Positions 51,631 to 63,671 of a stretch of 64,000 nucleotides of DNA are shown here, in pieces (the first letter of the stretch is position 1; the number at the start of each line of letters is the position of its first letter). Where the stretch lies: the NCBI GenBank assembly GCA_029558905.1, contig JAKQCX010000012.1, positions 36,255 to 100,254 of the forward strand, written 5' to 3'. Origin of the DNA: Pseudomonadota bacterium (GTDB lineage: Bacteria; Pseudomonadota; Gammaproteobacteria; Burkholderiales; Thiobacillaceae). Below the pieces are notes generated by a model. That model saw only the letters and a list, made by a program, of their open reading frames with translations, was not told the DNA's origin and searched no databases. Made by a program: the position numbers and the translations under genes.

Positions 51631-53573
51631 ACGCTGGGGGGAGTGGCGGATTGCGCCAGCAGGTGTGAGAGAAAGGCCCGTAGTTTGGCGGGCTTCAGTG
51701 GTTTGTGCAGCACCGGCAGGCCAGACAGGTGCAGGGCCTGGATGGTGTCCGGGGCCGTGTCGCCGGTGATCAGTGCCGCGGGCAGGGGGCCGAAGGCCGC
51801 CTGCAGGCTGGCGATGGCCTCGATGCCGGTGCGGCCGTTCTTGAGTCGGTAGTCGGACAGGATGACGTCCGGCCTGCGGCCCAGCTCGATCAGTTCCTGG
51901 CGTACCTGCTCACCGTCCTCACCGGCGGCCAGGGCCACGCCCCACTGATCGAAGACCTGCACCATGGCCTCCAGGATGGCGGTATCGTCGTCGATGAAGG
52001 CCACCAGGGCGTGTTCCAGGGGCATGGCGATGCCCCTGGCCGGGCTGTGCGCCTGTTCCTCCTGCGTACGGGGATGACAGCGGGAAAAGCGCAGGTGAAA
52101 GCATGAGCCCTTGTCCAGCTGGGATTGCACGTGAACCTGGCTGCCCAGCAGGCGGGCCAGGCGGGCGACGATGGCCAGGCCCAGGCCCAGGCCCTTGTCG
52201 CGGTGGCGCTCGGGGTTGGACAGCTGGAAATATTCCTCGAACACATGTGTCTGGAAGGCCTCGGGAATCCCCTTGCCCGTATCGCGCACCTCCAGCCGCA
52301 GCCAGTTGTCCTGCACGCGTCGGACCCCCACCAGGACACCACCCGTGTCCGTATAGCGCAGGGCGTTGGAGATCAGGTTGGCGAGGATGCGTTCCAGCAG
52401 GACCGGATCGGTGAAAAGCCAGGCATTGCCGGCGTGCATGCGCAGACGCAGGCCCTTGGCACTGGCCATGTGGCTGAACTGCTGTTCGAGGCGGTCCATC
52501 ACCTGCCTGAGAGGAAAGCATTCCGGCCGGGACTGCACCGCACCCGCATCCAGGCGGGACAGGTCCAGCAGGGCATTGAGCAGGCTTTCCATGCTGCTGG
52601 CGGAGGCACCGATATGTTCGGCCAGGCGCAGGGTCTCGCCGTCCGTAAGGCGTTCACTGAGCGCTTCCACCAGTAGGGTCAGGGCATGCAGCGGCTAACG
52701 CAGGTCATGGCTTGCGGCAGCCAGGAAGCGGCTCTTCGCCAGGTTGGCGGATTCCGCCTGCTGCTTCTGCGCGCGCAGCTCGGCCGTGGCTTCCAGGATG
52801 CGCTGTTCCAGGATGCGCTGGTTTTCCTCCAGTCGTATGGCCATGCGGTTGATGCCCTGCTGCAGCGCGCCGATCTCGCCCGGTGAGTCCTCGCGGATGC
52901 GCTCGCTCCATTCACCCTGGGAGATGCGGGCCACGGCCCGGGTGATGGCCTGCAGGGGCTGGCTTACGACCCCGGACAGGCGCCAGGCCAGCACCAGGGC
53001 CAGGCCGATGCTGATGATGGACATGCCGGCCGCCGCCAGGCTGACCTGGGAGCGGGCCAGTTCGACGGGTGCGCGTGTCATGGCCAGCACGACATAGGCA
53101 AAAGGCTGGTCGGGTGGCGGATGGGCGTCCAGATACGGGTCCTGCTCGCCGGGGGCGGGCAGGGTGACCGGATACGTGAAGAAATACAGGCGATTCCGGC
53201 GCTGCACCAGGGGGGGCGTGGATCCGTTGGGCAGGGGCAGGGGATCGGCCACGCCGCTGAGCAGGATCCATTCGCGCCGGTCGGCGACCGCCACGGTCTG
53301 GGCAGCCAGGCTGCCGCGTTCGAGATCCATCTGGCGTTTGACATTGGGCAGGTTGCCCGTGAACAGGTCGAAGGCGATTCCCTCGGCCAGACGGCGCGCG
53401 GCATCCGTGCCCCGCATGGTCAGATTGGCTTCCGCCTTGGAGATGCTGCGGTGGGTGAAGTAGGCGGCGAACAGGCCAACCGCCACCAGCATGGGCAGCA
53501 GGGCGACCACCAGGATGCGCAGCCGCAGGTTCAGGGTGTGGGACGGATTGGAGATGGGCGGAGAGGCAGGCAA
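51627..53573 (-). pseudogene. Hybrid sensor histidine kinase split by an in-frame amber codon
   Basis: One continuous frame of 649 codons apart from TAG at 52695-52697. Order: membrane helix (about residues 19-41), periplasmic domain, second helix (about 178-200), HAMP and coiled coil, then the H-box ending FLAAASHDLR with His289. The stop follows as codon 293, and PLHALTLLVEAL resumes directly after it. Most relatives read HDLRQPLHAL, so a single CAG to TAG change explains it. The remainder encodes the ATPase (NLISNALRYT, DTGKGIP) and a receiver domain with phospho-acceptor in VILSDYRL. The first part would make a sensor without ATPase; a GTG at 52670 could start the second. It lies 31 bp after its response regulator gene. 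Confidence 0.85.
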
Positions 53574-53604
53574 GGGCGGCTCGCGCGGGAGGGGTGTACG
53601 TGGT

Positions 53605-54252
53605 TCAGCGGCGCTTGTGCAGCCCCATCTTCTGGGCCACCAGTACCGCCTCGGTGCGGTTGTTGACCTGGAGGCTGCGGAAGATGGCGGCCAGGTGGAT
53701 TTTCACCGTGCCCTCGGTGACCTCCAGGGTCTTGGCGATCTGCTTGTTGCTCAGGCCCTTGGCCAGCTCGCCCAGCACCTCGATCTGCCGGGAAGTCAGG
53801 GCGCTGTTGCGGACGTGCGTGGACAGGCCCACCGGCACGCCGGGCCTGTCCAGCAGGCTGGGCGGGATGAACACCCCACCCGCCAGCACCAGGCGCAGGG
53901 CACTCAGGATGACGTCGCTGGGCGAGGCCTTGGTGATGTAACCCAGGGCGCCGGCGGCCAGCAGTTTCTGGATGTCCATGACCTGTTCCGCGGCCGACAG
54001 CACCACCACGGGTATGTCCGGGAAGGCCGCACGGAAGCGCAGGATGCCTTCCACGCCGTCCATGCCGGGCATGTACAGGTCGAGCAGCGCCAGGTCCACG
54101 CCGCCGTGCAGGTGGCGCATGCGGTGCATGGTGGCGAAGGCGGTGGGGTAATCCATGGCCTCCACCAGTTCAACCTCCGCATCCAGCTTCGCCAGGACGG
54201 GCTTCAGGCCTTCCCGGAACAGGGGATGATCGTCTGCCAGCAAGATGCGCAT
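53605..54252 (-). CDS. NarL/LuxR-family response regulator
   Basis: A 215-residue transcription regulator. The receiver domain starts MRILLADDHPLFREGL, with phospho-acceptor Asp in LALLDLYMPGMDG and the conserved Lys in GYITKASP. The C-terminal LuxR-type helix-turn-helix is LTSRQIEVLGELAKGLSNKQIAKTL followed by TVKIHLAAIFRSL. First gene of the operon with the interrupted kinase, its probable partner. With the kinase broken, it may be unphosphorylated or be driven by another kinase. Confidence 0.9.
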   Translation of the reverse strand: MRILLADDHPLFREGLKPVLAKLDAEVELVEAMDYPTAFATMHRMRHLHGGVDLALLDLYMPGMDGVEGILRFRAAFPDIPVVVLSAAEQVMDIQKLLAAGALGYITKASPSDVILSALRLVLAGGVFIPPSLLDRPGVPVGLSTHVRNSALTSRQIEVLGELAKGLSNKQIAKTLEVTEGTVKIHLAAIFRSLQVNNRTEAVLVAQKMGLHKRR

Positions 54253-54329
54253 GTTTGCCTCCTTGGTGCACGCTACTTATATAGGCGGTTCCAGCCGGGG
54301 GCTGCGGGCCGCGTGCCCGTGCGTCGGTC

Positions 54330-55163
54330 TTATTCTCCCAGGCCCAGGCGCTGCCACAGGGTGCTGGTGAGACCGGCCTGGTTCAGGGTGTAGAAGTGCA
54401 GTCCCGGCGCGCCGCCCGCCAACAGGCGCTCGCACAGGCCGGTGACGAAATCCAGGCCGAAGGCGCGGATGGAAGCGGTGTCGTCCATGTAGCCTTCCAG
54501 CTTGCGGCCCAGCCAGCGCGGGATTTCCGCGCCGCACAGGGTGGAAAAGCGTGCCAGCTGGCCATAGTTGGAGATGGGCATGATGCCGGGCACGATGGGC
54601 AGGCTCAGGCCCAGCTCAGCGCAGTCGTCGAGGAAGTTGAAATAGGCATCGGTATTGAAGAAGTACTGGGTGATGGCCGCGTTGGCGCCGGCCTCGCACT
54701 TGCGCCGGAAGTTGAGCAGGTCTTCCCGGTAGCTGCGCGCCTGGGGGTGGGTCTCAGGATAGGCCGCCACCTCGATCTCGAACCAGTCGCCGGTCTCCTG
54801 GCGGATGAACTCCACCAGCTCGTTGGCGTAGCGCAATTCACCGGGATCGGGCATGCCCGAGGGCAGGTCGCCGCGCAGGGCGACGATGTGGCGGATGCCA
54901 TGTGTCTGATACAGCCGCAGAATCTGGCGGATGCTTGCCCGGGTGGAGCCCACGCAGGACAGATGCGGCGCTGCGGCCAGGCCCTCGGCCTGGATCTCGC
55001 GCACGGTCTCCAGGGTGCGATCCTGGGAGGAGCCGCCGGCGCCGAAGGTCACGGAGAAGAATTTGGGCTTGAGCTGGGCCAGCTGTTGGCGGGCGGCCCG
55101 CAGCTTGAGGATGCCTTCCTCCGTCTTGGGGGGAAAGAACTCGATGCTGAAGGTACGTTTCAT
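54330..55163 (-). CDS. metF: MetF, 5,10-methylenetetrahydrofolate reductase
   Basis: FAD enzyme that makes 5-methyl-THF for methionine synthesis (277 aa). It starts MKRTFSIEFFPPKTEEG; FFSVTFGAGGSSQDRT, HLSCVGSTRASIRQIL and FNTDAYFNFLDDC are family blocks. Start ATG at 55163. No SAH or SAM riboswitch is recognised in the short upstream gap. Confidence 0.95.
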   Translation of the reverse strand: MKRTFSIEFFPPKTEEGILKLRAARQQLAQLKPKFFSVTFGAGGSSQDRTLETVREIQAEGLAAAPHLSCVGSTRASIRQILRLYQTHGIRHIVALRGDLPSGMPDPGELRYANELVEFIRQETGDWFEIEVAAYPETHPQARSYREDLLNFRRKCEAGANAAITQYFFNTDAYFNFLDDCAELGLSLPIVPGIMPISNYGQLARFSTLCGAEIPRWLGRKLEGYMDDTASIRAFGLDFVTGLCERLLAGGAPGLHFYTLNQAGLTSTLWQRLGLGE

Positions 55164-55194
55164 GGCCTGGTGCGCGCGATGACGACCCGTGAGT

Positions 55195-56232
55195 TTAGCC
55201 GAGAGCCATGCCCAGCGCCCGGCCGATCGCCCAGGTCGACGCGCCGGCTGCGCCACCGATGAGCAGCATGCGCAGGCCACCCGACAGGGCCGGCCGGCCG
55301 GTGAACAGGCTGAGGGAGGCGCCCACGCCGAACAGGGCGATGCCGGTCACCGCCACCACGCCGCCCAGGGCGTGCGCACGCCCCAGCAGCAGATAGGGCA
55401 GCACGGGCAGGCCAGCCCCCAGGGCGAAGGCCAGGAAGGAGCTGGCGGCCGCCCCCCAGGGCGAACCCAGCGCATCCGGGTTCAGGCCCAGTTCCTCCCG
55501 CGCCAGGGTATCCAGGGCGCGATCCGGGTCCTGCAGCAGACGGTCGGCCAGCTGGCGTGCCTGGGCTGCATCCATGCCCTTGGCGGCGTAGATGAGGGCC
55601 AGCTCCGCCGCCTCCTCCTGGGGGTATTGATCCAGCTCCTGGCGCTCCAGGGCCATCTGGTATTCGTGGAATTCCCGCTGCGAGCGCACCGACACGTATT
55701 CTCCCGCCGCCATGGAAAAGGCGCCGGCCAGCAGACCGGCCAGGCCGGAGAGCAGCACCACCCTGGCGTCCACGCCGGCCCCGGCCACTCCCAGGATCAG
55801 GCTGGCGTTGGAGACCAGGCCGTCGTTCACGCCGAACACGGCGGCGCGCAGGTTGTTGCCGTCCTGTGCACGCTGCTGGCCGGCATCGATCTGTTCCAGG
55901 CGCATGGGTATGCCATGCGGGCGCGGACCCCGATACAGGCTCATGCCGCGCACCTTCATGGCGGCCAGGATGCCCTTCATGGTGCCTACCCCCAGGCGTG
56001 GGACGAGCCAGCCGATCAGGCGGGTGCGCGGATCGGGACGCCAGATCGCGGGCACGTGCCGGCCGTCCCGCCGCAGGGCGTCCGCCCACGCCTCGGCCTG
56101 GCGTTCCGCCGCGCGCGCCAGCTCCAGGAACAGCACCTGGCGCGGGGTGCCGGATTCCGCGTCGGAGACGATGCGGTACAGCCAGGCGGAACGCTTCTCC
56201 TCGCGCCAGTTTTCCAGCGGCTGCATGGCCAT
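55195..56232 (-). CDS. VIT1/CCC1-family transporter with N-terminal ferritin-like domain
   Basis: A 345-residue membrane protein. The N-terminal 130 residues form a helical domain (EEKRSAWLYRIVSDAE...FLELARAAERQAEAW), like the rubrerythrin/ferritin-like part of bacterial CCC1 homologues. The C-terminal part has about five helices, starting NLRAAVFGVNDGLVSNASLILGVAGAG and GLAGLLAGAFSMAAGEYVSVRSQREF, the CCC1 signature for iron or manganese transport. Relatives such as MbfA export iron; direction here is inferred. It lies 5 bp after the comM stop. Confidence 0.85.
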   Translation of the reverse strand: MAMQPLENWREEKRSAWLYRIVSDAESGTPRQVLFLELARAAERQAEAWADALRRDGRHVPAIWRPDPRTRLIGWLVPRLGVGTMKGILAAMKVRGMSLYRGPRPHGIPMRLEQIDAGQQRAQDGNNLRAAVFGVNDGLVSNASLILGVAGAGVDARVVLLSGLAGLLAGAFSMAAGEYVSVRSQREFHEYQMALERQELDQYPQEEAAELALIYAAKGMDAAQARQLADRLLQDPDRALDTLAREELGLNPDALGSPWGAAASSFLAFALGAGLPVLPYLLLGRAHALGGVVAVTGIALFGVGASLSLFTGRPALSGGLRMLLIGGAAGASTWAIGRALGMALG

Positions 56233-56237
56233 GTGGC

Positions 56238-57737
56238 TCAGCCGGCCGTGCCTGCCAGGCGCCGGTACTGCACGGCCTCGGCCACGTGCGCGGGCGACAG
56301 GGTCTCGGCACCCGCAAGGTCGGCGATGCTGCGGGCCACGCGCAGGATGCGGTGGTAGCCGCGGGCCGAGAGGTCGAGACGGCGAATGGCCTGCTTCAGC
56401 AGTTCCAGTGCGGCCGTCTCGGCGCGGCAGTGCAGGTCGACCTCGCGTCCCGCCAGGTGGGCATTGGGCTTGCCCTGGCGTCGGACCTGGGCTTCCCGGG
56501 CGCGCGACACGCGTGCGCGCGTCGGCATGGAGGCCTCGCCCGCACCGGCCTGGGTCAGTTCCGCCTCGGGCAGGGCGGGCACCTCGATGTGCAGGTCGAT
56601 GCGGTCCAGCAGCGGCCCGGACAGACGGCTGCGGTAGCGGGCCACCTGCTCCGGCGTGCAGCGGCAGCGGCCGGAGGGGTGGCCGAGGTAACCGCAGGGG
56701 CAGGGATTCATGGCCGCCACCAGCTGGAAGCGGGCGGGAAAGTCCGACTGCCGCGCCGCCCGCGAGATGGTGATGCGCCCATTCTCCAGGGGTTCGCGCA
56801 GCACCTCCAGGGCCTGGCGAGAGAACTCGGGCAGCTCGTCCAGGAACAGCACGCCATGGGTGGCCTGGCTCGCCTCTCCGGGGCGGGGCGGATTGCCGCC
56901 CCCCACCAGGGCCACGCCCGAGGCGGTGTGGTGCGGCGCGCGAAACGGACGCCTGCCCCAGGCCTCGGGCCGGAAGGCGCCGGACAGGGACAGCACGGCG
57001 GCGGATTCCAGGGCCTCGTCCTGGGTCATGGGCGGCAGGATGCCAGGCAGGCGCTGCGCCAGCATGGACTTGCCCGTGCCCGGCGGACCGCTCATGAGCA
57101 GGGAATGTCCGCCGGCGGCGGCCACCTCCAGGGCACGGCGGGCGCCATGCTGGCCCTTCACGTCCGCCAGGTCGGGATAGGCCAGGTCGGCCATGGTTTC
57201 ACGTGGAACAGCCTGGACCAGGGTCGCGCGCTGCAGCAGGTGCGCGCAGACCTCCAGCAGGCTGTGCGCGCCGAACACCCGGGCATCGCGCACCTGTGCT
57301 GCCTCCCGCGCATTTTCCACGGGCAGGATGAAGGCGCGCCCGTCGCGCGCGGCGGACAGCATCATGGCCAGCGCGCCACGCACCGGGCGCAGGCCACCGG
57401 TGAGCGCCAGCTCGCCGGCAAACTCGTAACTTTCCAGCGCCTGGGCAGGGATCTGGCCCGAGGCCGCCAGCACGCCGAGGGCCATGGGCAGGTCGAAGCG
57501 GCCCGATTCCTTGGGCAGATCGGCGGGCGCCAGGTTGACGGTGATGCGGCGCTGGGGGAAGTCGAAGCCGGATTGCTGCAGGGCGGCCCGCACCCGGTCC
57601 CGGGCCTCCTTCACCTCAGCCTCGGGCAGGCCCACCAGATTGAAGGCGGGCAGGCCGTTGGCCAGGTGGGCCTCGACGACGACTTCGGGTGCCTCCATGC
57701 CCGCCAGGGCACGGCTGCGGACGATGGCCAAGGACAT
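56238..57737 (-). CDS. comM: ComM/YifB-family Mg-chelatase-like AAA+ ATPase
   Basis: Hexameric helicase-like ATPase (499 aa); in Vibrio, ComM extends branch migration during natural transformation. N-terminal Lon-protease-like domain (VVEAHLANGLPAFNLVGLPEAEVKEARDRV), then Walker A MSGPPGTGKSMLAQRLPG, Walker B GVLFLDELPEFSR, and the cysteine cluster MNPCPCGYLGHP...CRCTPEQV. Start MSLAIVRSRALAG. A parS-like site is embedded in its coding sequence, giving the peptide VPRETMAD. Confidence 0.9.
   Translation of the reverse strand: MSLAIVRSRALAGMEAPEVVVEAHLANGLPAFNLVGLPEAEVKEARDRVRAALQQSGFDFPQRRITVNLAPADLPKESGRFDLPMALGVLAASGQIPAQALESYEFAGELALTGGLRPVRGALAMMLSAARDGRAFILPVENAREAAQVRDARVFGAHSLLEVCAHLLQRATLVQAVPRETMADLAYPDLADVKGQHGARRALEVAAAGGHSLLMSGPPGTGKSMLAQRLPGILPPMTQDEALESAAVLSLSGAFRPEAWGRRPFRAPHHTASGVALVGGGNPPRPGEASQATHGVLFLDELPEFSRQALEVLREPLENGRITISRAARQSDFPARFQLVAAMNPCPCGYLGHPSGRCRCTPEQVARYRSRLSGPLLDRIDLHIEVPALPEAELTQAGAGEASMPTRARVSRAREAQVRRQGKPNAHLAGREVDLHCRAETAALELLKQAIRRLDLSARGYHRILRVARSIADLAGAETLSPAHVAEAVQYRRLAGTAG
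57195..57210. other. parS-like site 4, inside comM
   Basis: GGTTTCACGTGGAACA, identical to sites 1 and 3. It falls at comM codons for PRET, about 180 residues into the protein. Confidence 0.8.
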
Positions 57738-57766
57738 GTTTCCTCCCCGTCATGCTTATGCCTGTA

Positions 57767-58654
57767 TCAGTGTTTGCGCCGCAGGCCCTGGCGGCCCACC
57801 CAGTCGCGCGCGAACTGCTGCGCCACCCGGCCGGAACGCCCACCGCGCTGGATGGCCCATTGCAGGGCCTCGGCGCGCATGGACGTGTCGCGCTTGCCGC
57901 CCAGGGCCTCCACCCAGCCGTCGACGATGGCCAGGTAATCGTCCTGGCCGAAGGGCCAGAAGCTCAGGGTCAGGCCGAAGCGATCCGACAGGCTGACCTT
58001 TTCTTCCGTGCTCTCTGCCGGCCGCAGCTCCCCTTGCCCGTCGTGGCGGGCGGCGGTGTTCTCGGCCATGAATTCCGCCATGAGATGACGCCGGTTGGAG
58101 GTGGCGGCGATGAGCACGTTCTCCGGCAGGCCCGCCACCGAGCCGTCCAGGGCAGCCTTGAGGGGCTTGTAGGCGGCGTCTCCCGGCTCGAAGGACAGGT
58201 CGTCGGTGAACAGCAGGAAGCGCCAGGGCTGGCCCGCCAGGTGTTCGCCGATCTCCGGCAGATGCATGAGGTCTTCCCGTTCCACCTCCACCAGACGCAG
58301 CCTCTGTCTGGCAAAGCGGGGCAGCAGGGCCTTGATGAGGGACGACTTGCCACAGCCACGGCTGCCGGCCAGCAGCACGTTGTTGGCCGGCAGGCCCTTG
58401 AGGAACTGGCGGATGTTGCGCTCCAGGGCGGCCTTCTGCGCGTCGATGCGGGCAAGCGCCTGCCAGGGCGGACAGTTGAGCTGGCGCACCGGCATGAGCC
58501 GGCCATGCCCCATGTATGTGCGCCAGCGGCAGGCCAGGGTGGCGCGCCAGTCGATGACGGGAGGGGGCGGCGGCAGCCAGGCATCCAGCCGGGCCAGCAG
58601 ATCGCTGGCGCGGGCGACGAGCAGGGCCAGTTCGGGGGGGACGTGTCCGGCCAT
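57767..58654 (-). CDS. DUF815-family P-loop ATPase
   Basis: A 295-residue AAA-like ATPase of unknown role. Walker A is VLLAGSRGCGKSSLIKAL, then FLLFTDDLSFEPGD as Walker B and VLIAATSNRRHLM as sensor. The family motif SDRFGLTLSFWPFGQDDYLAIVDGW is present. It is a regular neighbour of argJ in betaproteobacteria and often lies near a Nudix hydrolase gene, but its biochemical function is not established. Its ATG overlaps the argJ stop by one base. Confidence 0.85.
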   Translation of the reverse strand: MAGHVPPELALLVARASDLLARLDAWLPPPPPVIDWRATLACRWRTYMGHGRLMPVRQLNCPPWQALARIDAQKAALERNIRQFLKGLPANNVLLAGSRGCGKSSLIKALLPRFARQRLRLVEVEREDLMHLPEIGEHLAGQPWRFLLFTDDLSFEPGDAAYKPLKAALDGSVAGLPENVLIAATSNRRHLMAEFMAENTAARHDGQGELRPAESTEEKVSLSDRFGLTLSFWPFGQDDYLAIVDGWVEALGGKRDTSMRAEALQWAIQRGGRSGRVAQQFARDWVGRQGLRRKH

Positions 58655-59880
58655 CAGCTGCGGTACTCCGCGTTGATCTTCACGTATTCGTAGGAGAGAT
58701 CGCAGGTCCATACCGTGGCCTCGGCTTCGCCTCGCGCCAGGTGCGCACGCACGCTGATCTCGGCTTCCGCCATGACCCGGGCACCCTCGGCTTCCTGGTA
58801 GGTGTCGGCGCGGCCACCGTGCTCGGCCACCAGGACATTGCCCAGCCACAGGCGGACGCGCTCCACGTCCAGGTCCTGGATGCCGGCATAGCCCACGGCG
58901 GCGAGGATGCGGCCCAGGTTGGGGTCCGAGGCGAAGAAGGCGGTCTTCACCAGGGGAGAGCGGGCAATGGCATAGGCCACCTGCTTGCATTCCGCCTCGT
59001 CCCGACCGCCTTGCACGCGCACCTCGATGAACTTGGTGGCGCCTTCGCCGTCGCGGACGATGGCCTGTGCCAGTTCAACTGCAACGGCAACGATGGCGGC
59101 CTTGACCTCGGGCCAGCCGGCATCGGAGTCGGATGCGAAGGCGGCACCGGACTGGCCGGTGGCGATCATTACGAAAGAGTCGTTGGTTGAGGTATCGCCA
59201 TCGACGGTAATGCAGTTGAAGGAGGCGTCGGCCGCTTCCTTGACCAGCTTGTCGAGCATGGGCTGGGCAATGCCGGCATCGGTGGCGACGAAGCCGAGCA
59301 TGGTCGCCATGTTCGGCTTGATCATGCCGGCGCCCTTGGAAATACCCGAGATCGAGATCGTTTTGCCACCTACCGTGACGCGACGCGACGCAGCCTTGGC
59401 AAGGGTATCGGTGGTCATGATGGCGTGCGCTGCAGCGTGCCAGTTGTCGGCCCTCAGATCGGCCCTGGCGGCGGGCAGGCCGGCCTTCAGGCGGTCCACC
59501 GGCAGCGGCTCGAGGATGACGCCGGTCGAGAAGGGAAGCACCTGGTCGGCAGCAATGCCGAGCAACTCGGCCACCGCAGCGCAGGAGGCCTGCGCCGTCT
59601 GACGCCCCGGCTCGCCGGTACCCGCGTTGGCGATGCCGGTGTTGATAACCAGGGCGCGGATTTCCTTGCCCGCTGCCAGATGGTTACGGCAGAGCTGCAC
59701 CGGCGCCGCGCAGAAGCGATTCTGCGTAAACACGCCAGCCACCGTGCAGCCAGCATCGAGCGCAACCAGGGTCAGGTCGCGACGGTTCTTCTTGCGGATT
59801 TCCGCTTCGGCAACGCCGAGGCGAACACCAGCGACCGGAAAGAGCTGATCGGCGGCGGGGGTAGCGTAATTGACAGGCAT
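58654..59880 (-). CDS. argJ: ArgJ, ornithine acetyltransferase / N-acetylglutamate synthase
   Basis: Recycles the acetyl group in arginine synthesis (408 aa). It is made as one chain and self-cleaves at the conserved [10 protein letters not shown], with Thr193 becoming the new N-terminal nucleophile. It starts [22 protein letters not shown] and ends [12 protein letters not shown], both canonical. Codon style differs between halves: the first two thirds use GTT, GCT and TCG freely, while the last third (after [11 protein letters not shown], codons 274-284, about 59030-59061) matches the genes on its left. This may mark a recombination or assembly junction. Confidence 0.95.
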   Translation of the reverse strand: MPVNYATPAADQLFPVAGVRLGVAEAEIRKKNRRDLTLVALDAGCTVAGVFTQNRFCAAPVQLCRNHLAAGKEIRALVINTGIANAGTGEPGRQTAQASCAAVAELLGIAADQVLPFSTGVILEPLPVDRLKAGLPAARADLRADNWHAAAHAIMTTDTLAKAASRRVTVGGKTISISGISKGAGMIKPNMATMLGFVATDAGIAQPMLDKLVKEAADASFNCITVDGDTSTNDSFVMIATGQSGAAFASDSDAGWPEVKAAIVAVAVELAQAIVRDGEGATKFIEVRVQGGRDEAECKQVAYAIARSPLVKTAFFASDPNLGRILAAVGYAGIQDLDVERVRLWLGNVLVAEHGGRADTYQEAEGARVMAEAEISVRAHLARGEAEATVWTCDLSYEYVKINAEYRS

Positions 59881-59900
59881 TCTCGTGGCTCCAAAAGCAT

Positions 59901-59922
59901 CAAGGCACCGTCGGGTGCCTTG
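59901..59922 (-). terminator. Terminator-like hairpin between secA and argJ
   Basis: A 9-bp perfect stem (CAAGGCACC with GGTGCCTTG) around GTCG. On the minus strand it follows the secA stop by 8 bp and is followed by ATGCTTTT, a short imperfect T tract. Confidence 0.6.
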
Positions 59923-59930
59923 GGATCAGA

Positions 59931-62639
<2,709 letters not shown>

Positions 62640-62740
62640 CGCGATGGTAGGTGGTTGCGCGGGTGGCGGCAAAGGGCTGATTCTAGCATGCCCCCACCCG
62701 GCGATGATGGCGACCTAAATCAAGTGCGGCGTTCCTCGCT

Positions 62741-63661
62741 TCAGCGCCGCCTGACCTGCGCGTATTCCTCGCCCTGTTTCAGGAATTGAGCGGGATTCTG
62801 GGCGACACCCAGCATGCGCACCTCAAAATGCAGGTGCGGGCCGGTGGACCGACCGGTGCTGCCGACCGCGCCCAGGCGCCCCCCCCGCTTGACCAGCGCA
62901 CCGGGCGTCACGTCCATGCGGGACAAGTGGGCATAGCGCGAAGTCAGGCCCTGGCCGTGATCGACTTCGATCAGGTTGCCATATTCCGGGTGATAGGTGG
63001 CCGACAGCACGACGCCATCTGCCGCGGCAACCACCGGCGTGCCGGTTTCGGCAGAAAAGTCGAGACCTTCGTGCATCGAGCGCAGGCCGGCGATCGGGTC
63101 GGCCCGGTAGCCGAAGGACGAACCCAGCGTCGCATCCTTGACCGGCAGCATCGTCGGCAGCAAACGATCCTTGACCCGTTTTTCGAGCAGCTTGAATTCG
63201 AGATAGACCAGATCGTCGCTGTGACGCTCCACTTCGTCGGCCAGGCGGTCGATTTCCGACTGCATGGCGTTCGGCGAGGTCGGCGCCGGCAGATAAGGGC
63301 CGCCCTGACTGGGTTTCACGATACCGAGGGACGCCTCGCGCTTGATGCCGGCCAGGCCGGATACACGATCGCCCAGGGCATCGAGTTGCAGCACCTGCCC
63401 CTGCAACTCCCCCAGACGGGTGGCCATCAGTTGCAGGTTGTTGTCGAGGTAATTGCGGGTTTTCTGGCTCTCCTGCAACTGCAACTTGACGAGCAGGTCC
63501 TCGATCAGCGGCAGGCGAAGGTGCACCGACAACCAGGAAAACAGGGCCGAGGTGGAAAAAACCAGGGCCAGGAAGACAAGCAGCGTGGCAACCACATGCC
63601 AAGGCATAATGGTGAATGTGCGCGCCGCCTTCAGATGACGCGAAACCAGAATGATCTGCAC
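62741..63661 (-). CDS. M23-family peptidase (LytM domain), membrane-anchored
   Basis: A 306-residue envelope protein. One N-terminal membrane helix (HVVATLLVFLALVFSTSALFSW) precedes a coiled-coil region and a LytM/M23 metallopeptidase domain with zinc ligands in SMHEGLDFSA and PHLHFEVR, plus YAHLSRMDV. It may cut peptidoglycan crosslinks or activate an amidase. Start: GTG at 63661 has a perfect AGGAGG 6 bp upstream on the minus strand, whereas an ATG six codons earlier lies over that site and is rejected. Between secA and dciA, its usual place in betaproteobacteria. Confidence 0.9.
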   Translation of the reverse strand: MQIILVSRHLKAARTFTIMPWHVVATLLVFLALVFSTSALFSWLSVHLRLPLIEDLLVKLQLQESQKTRNYLDNNLQLMATRLGELQGQVLQLDALGDRVSGLAGIKREASLGIVKPSQGGPYLPAPTSPNAMQSEIDRLADEVERHSDDLVYLEFKLLEKRVKDRLLPTMLPVKDATLGSSFGYRADPIAGLRSMHEGLDFSAETGTPVVAAADGVVLSATYHPEYGNLIEVDHGQGLTSRYAHLSRMDVTPGALVKRGGRLGAVGSTGRSTGPHLHFEVRMLGVAQNPAQFLKQGEEYAQVRRR

Positions 63662-63671
63662 GGAACCTCCT

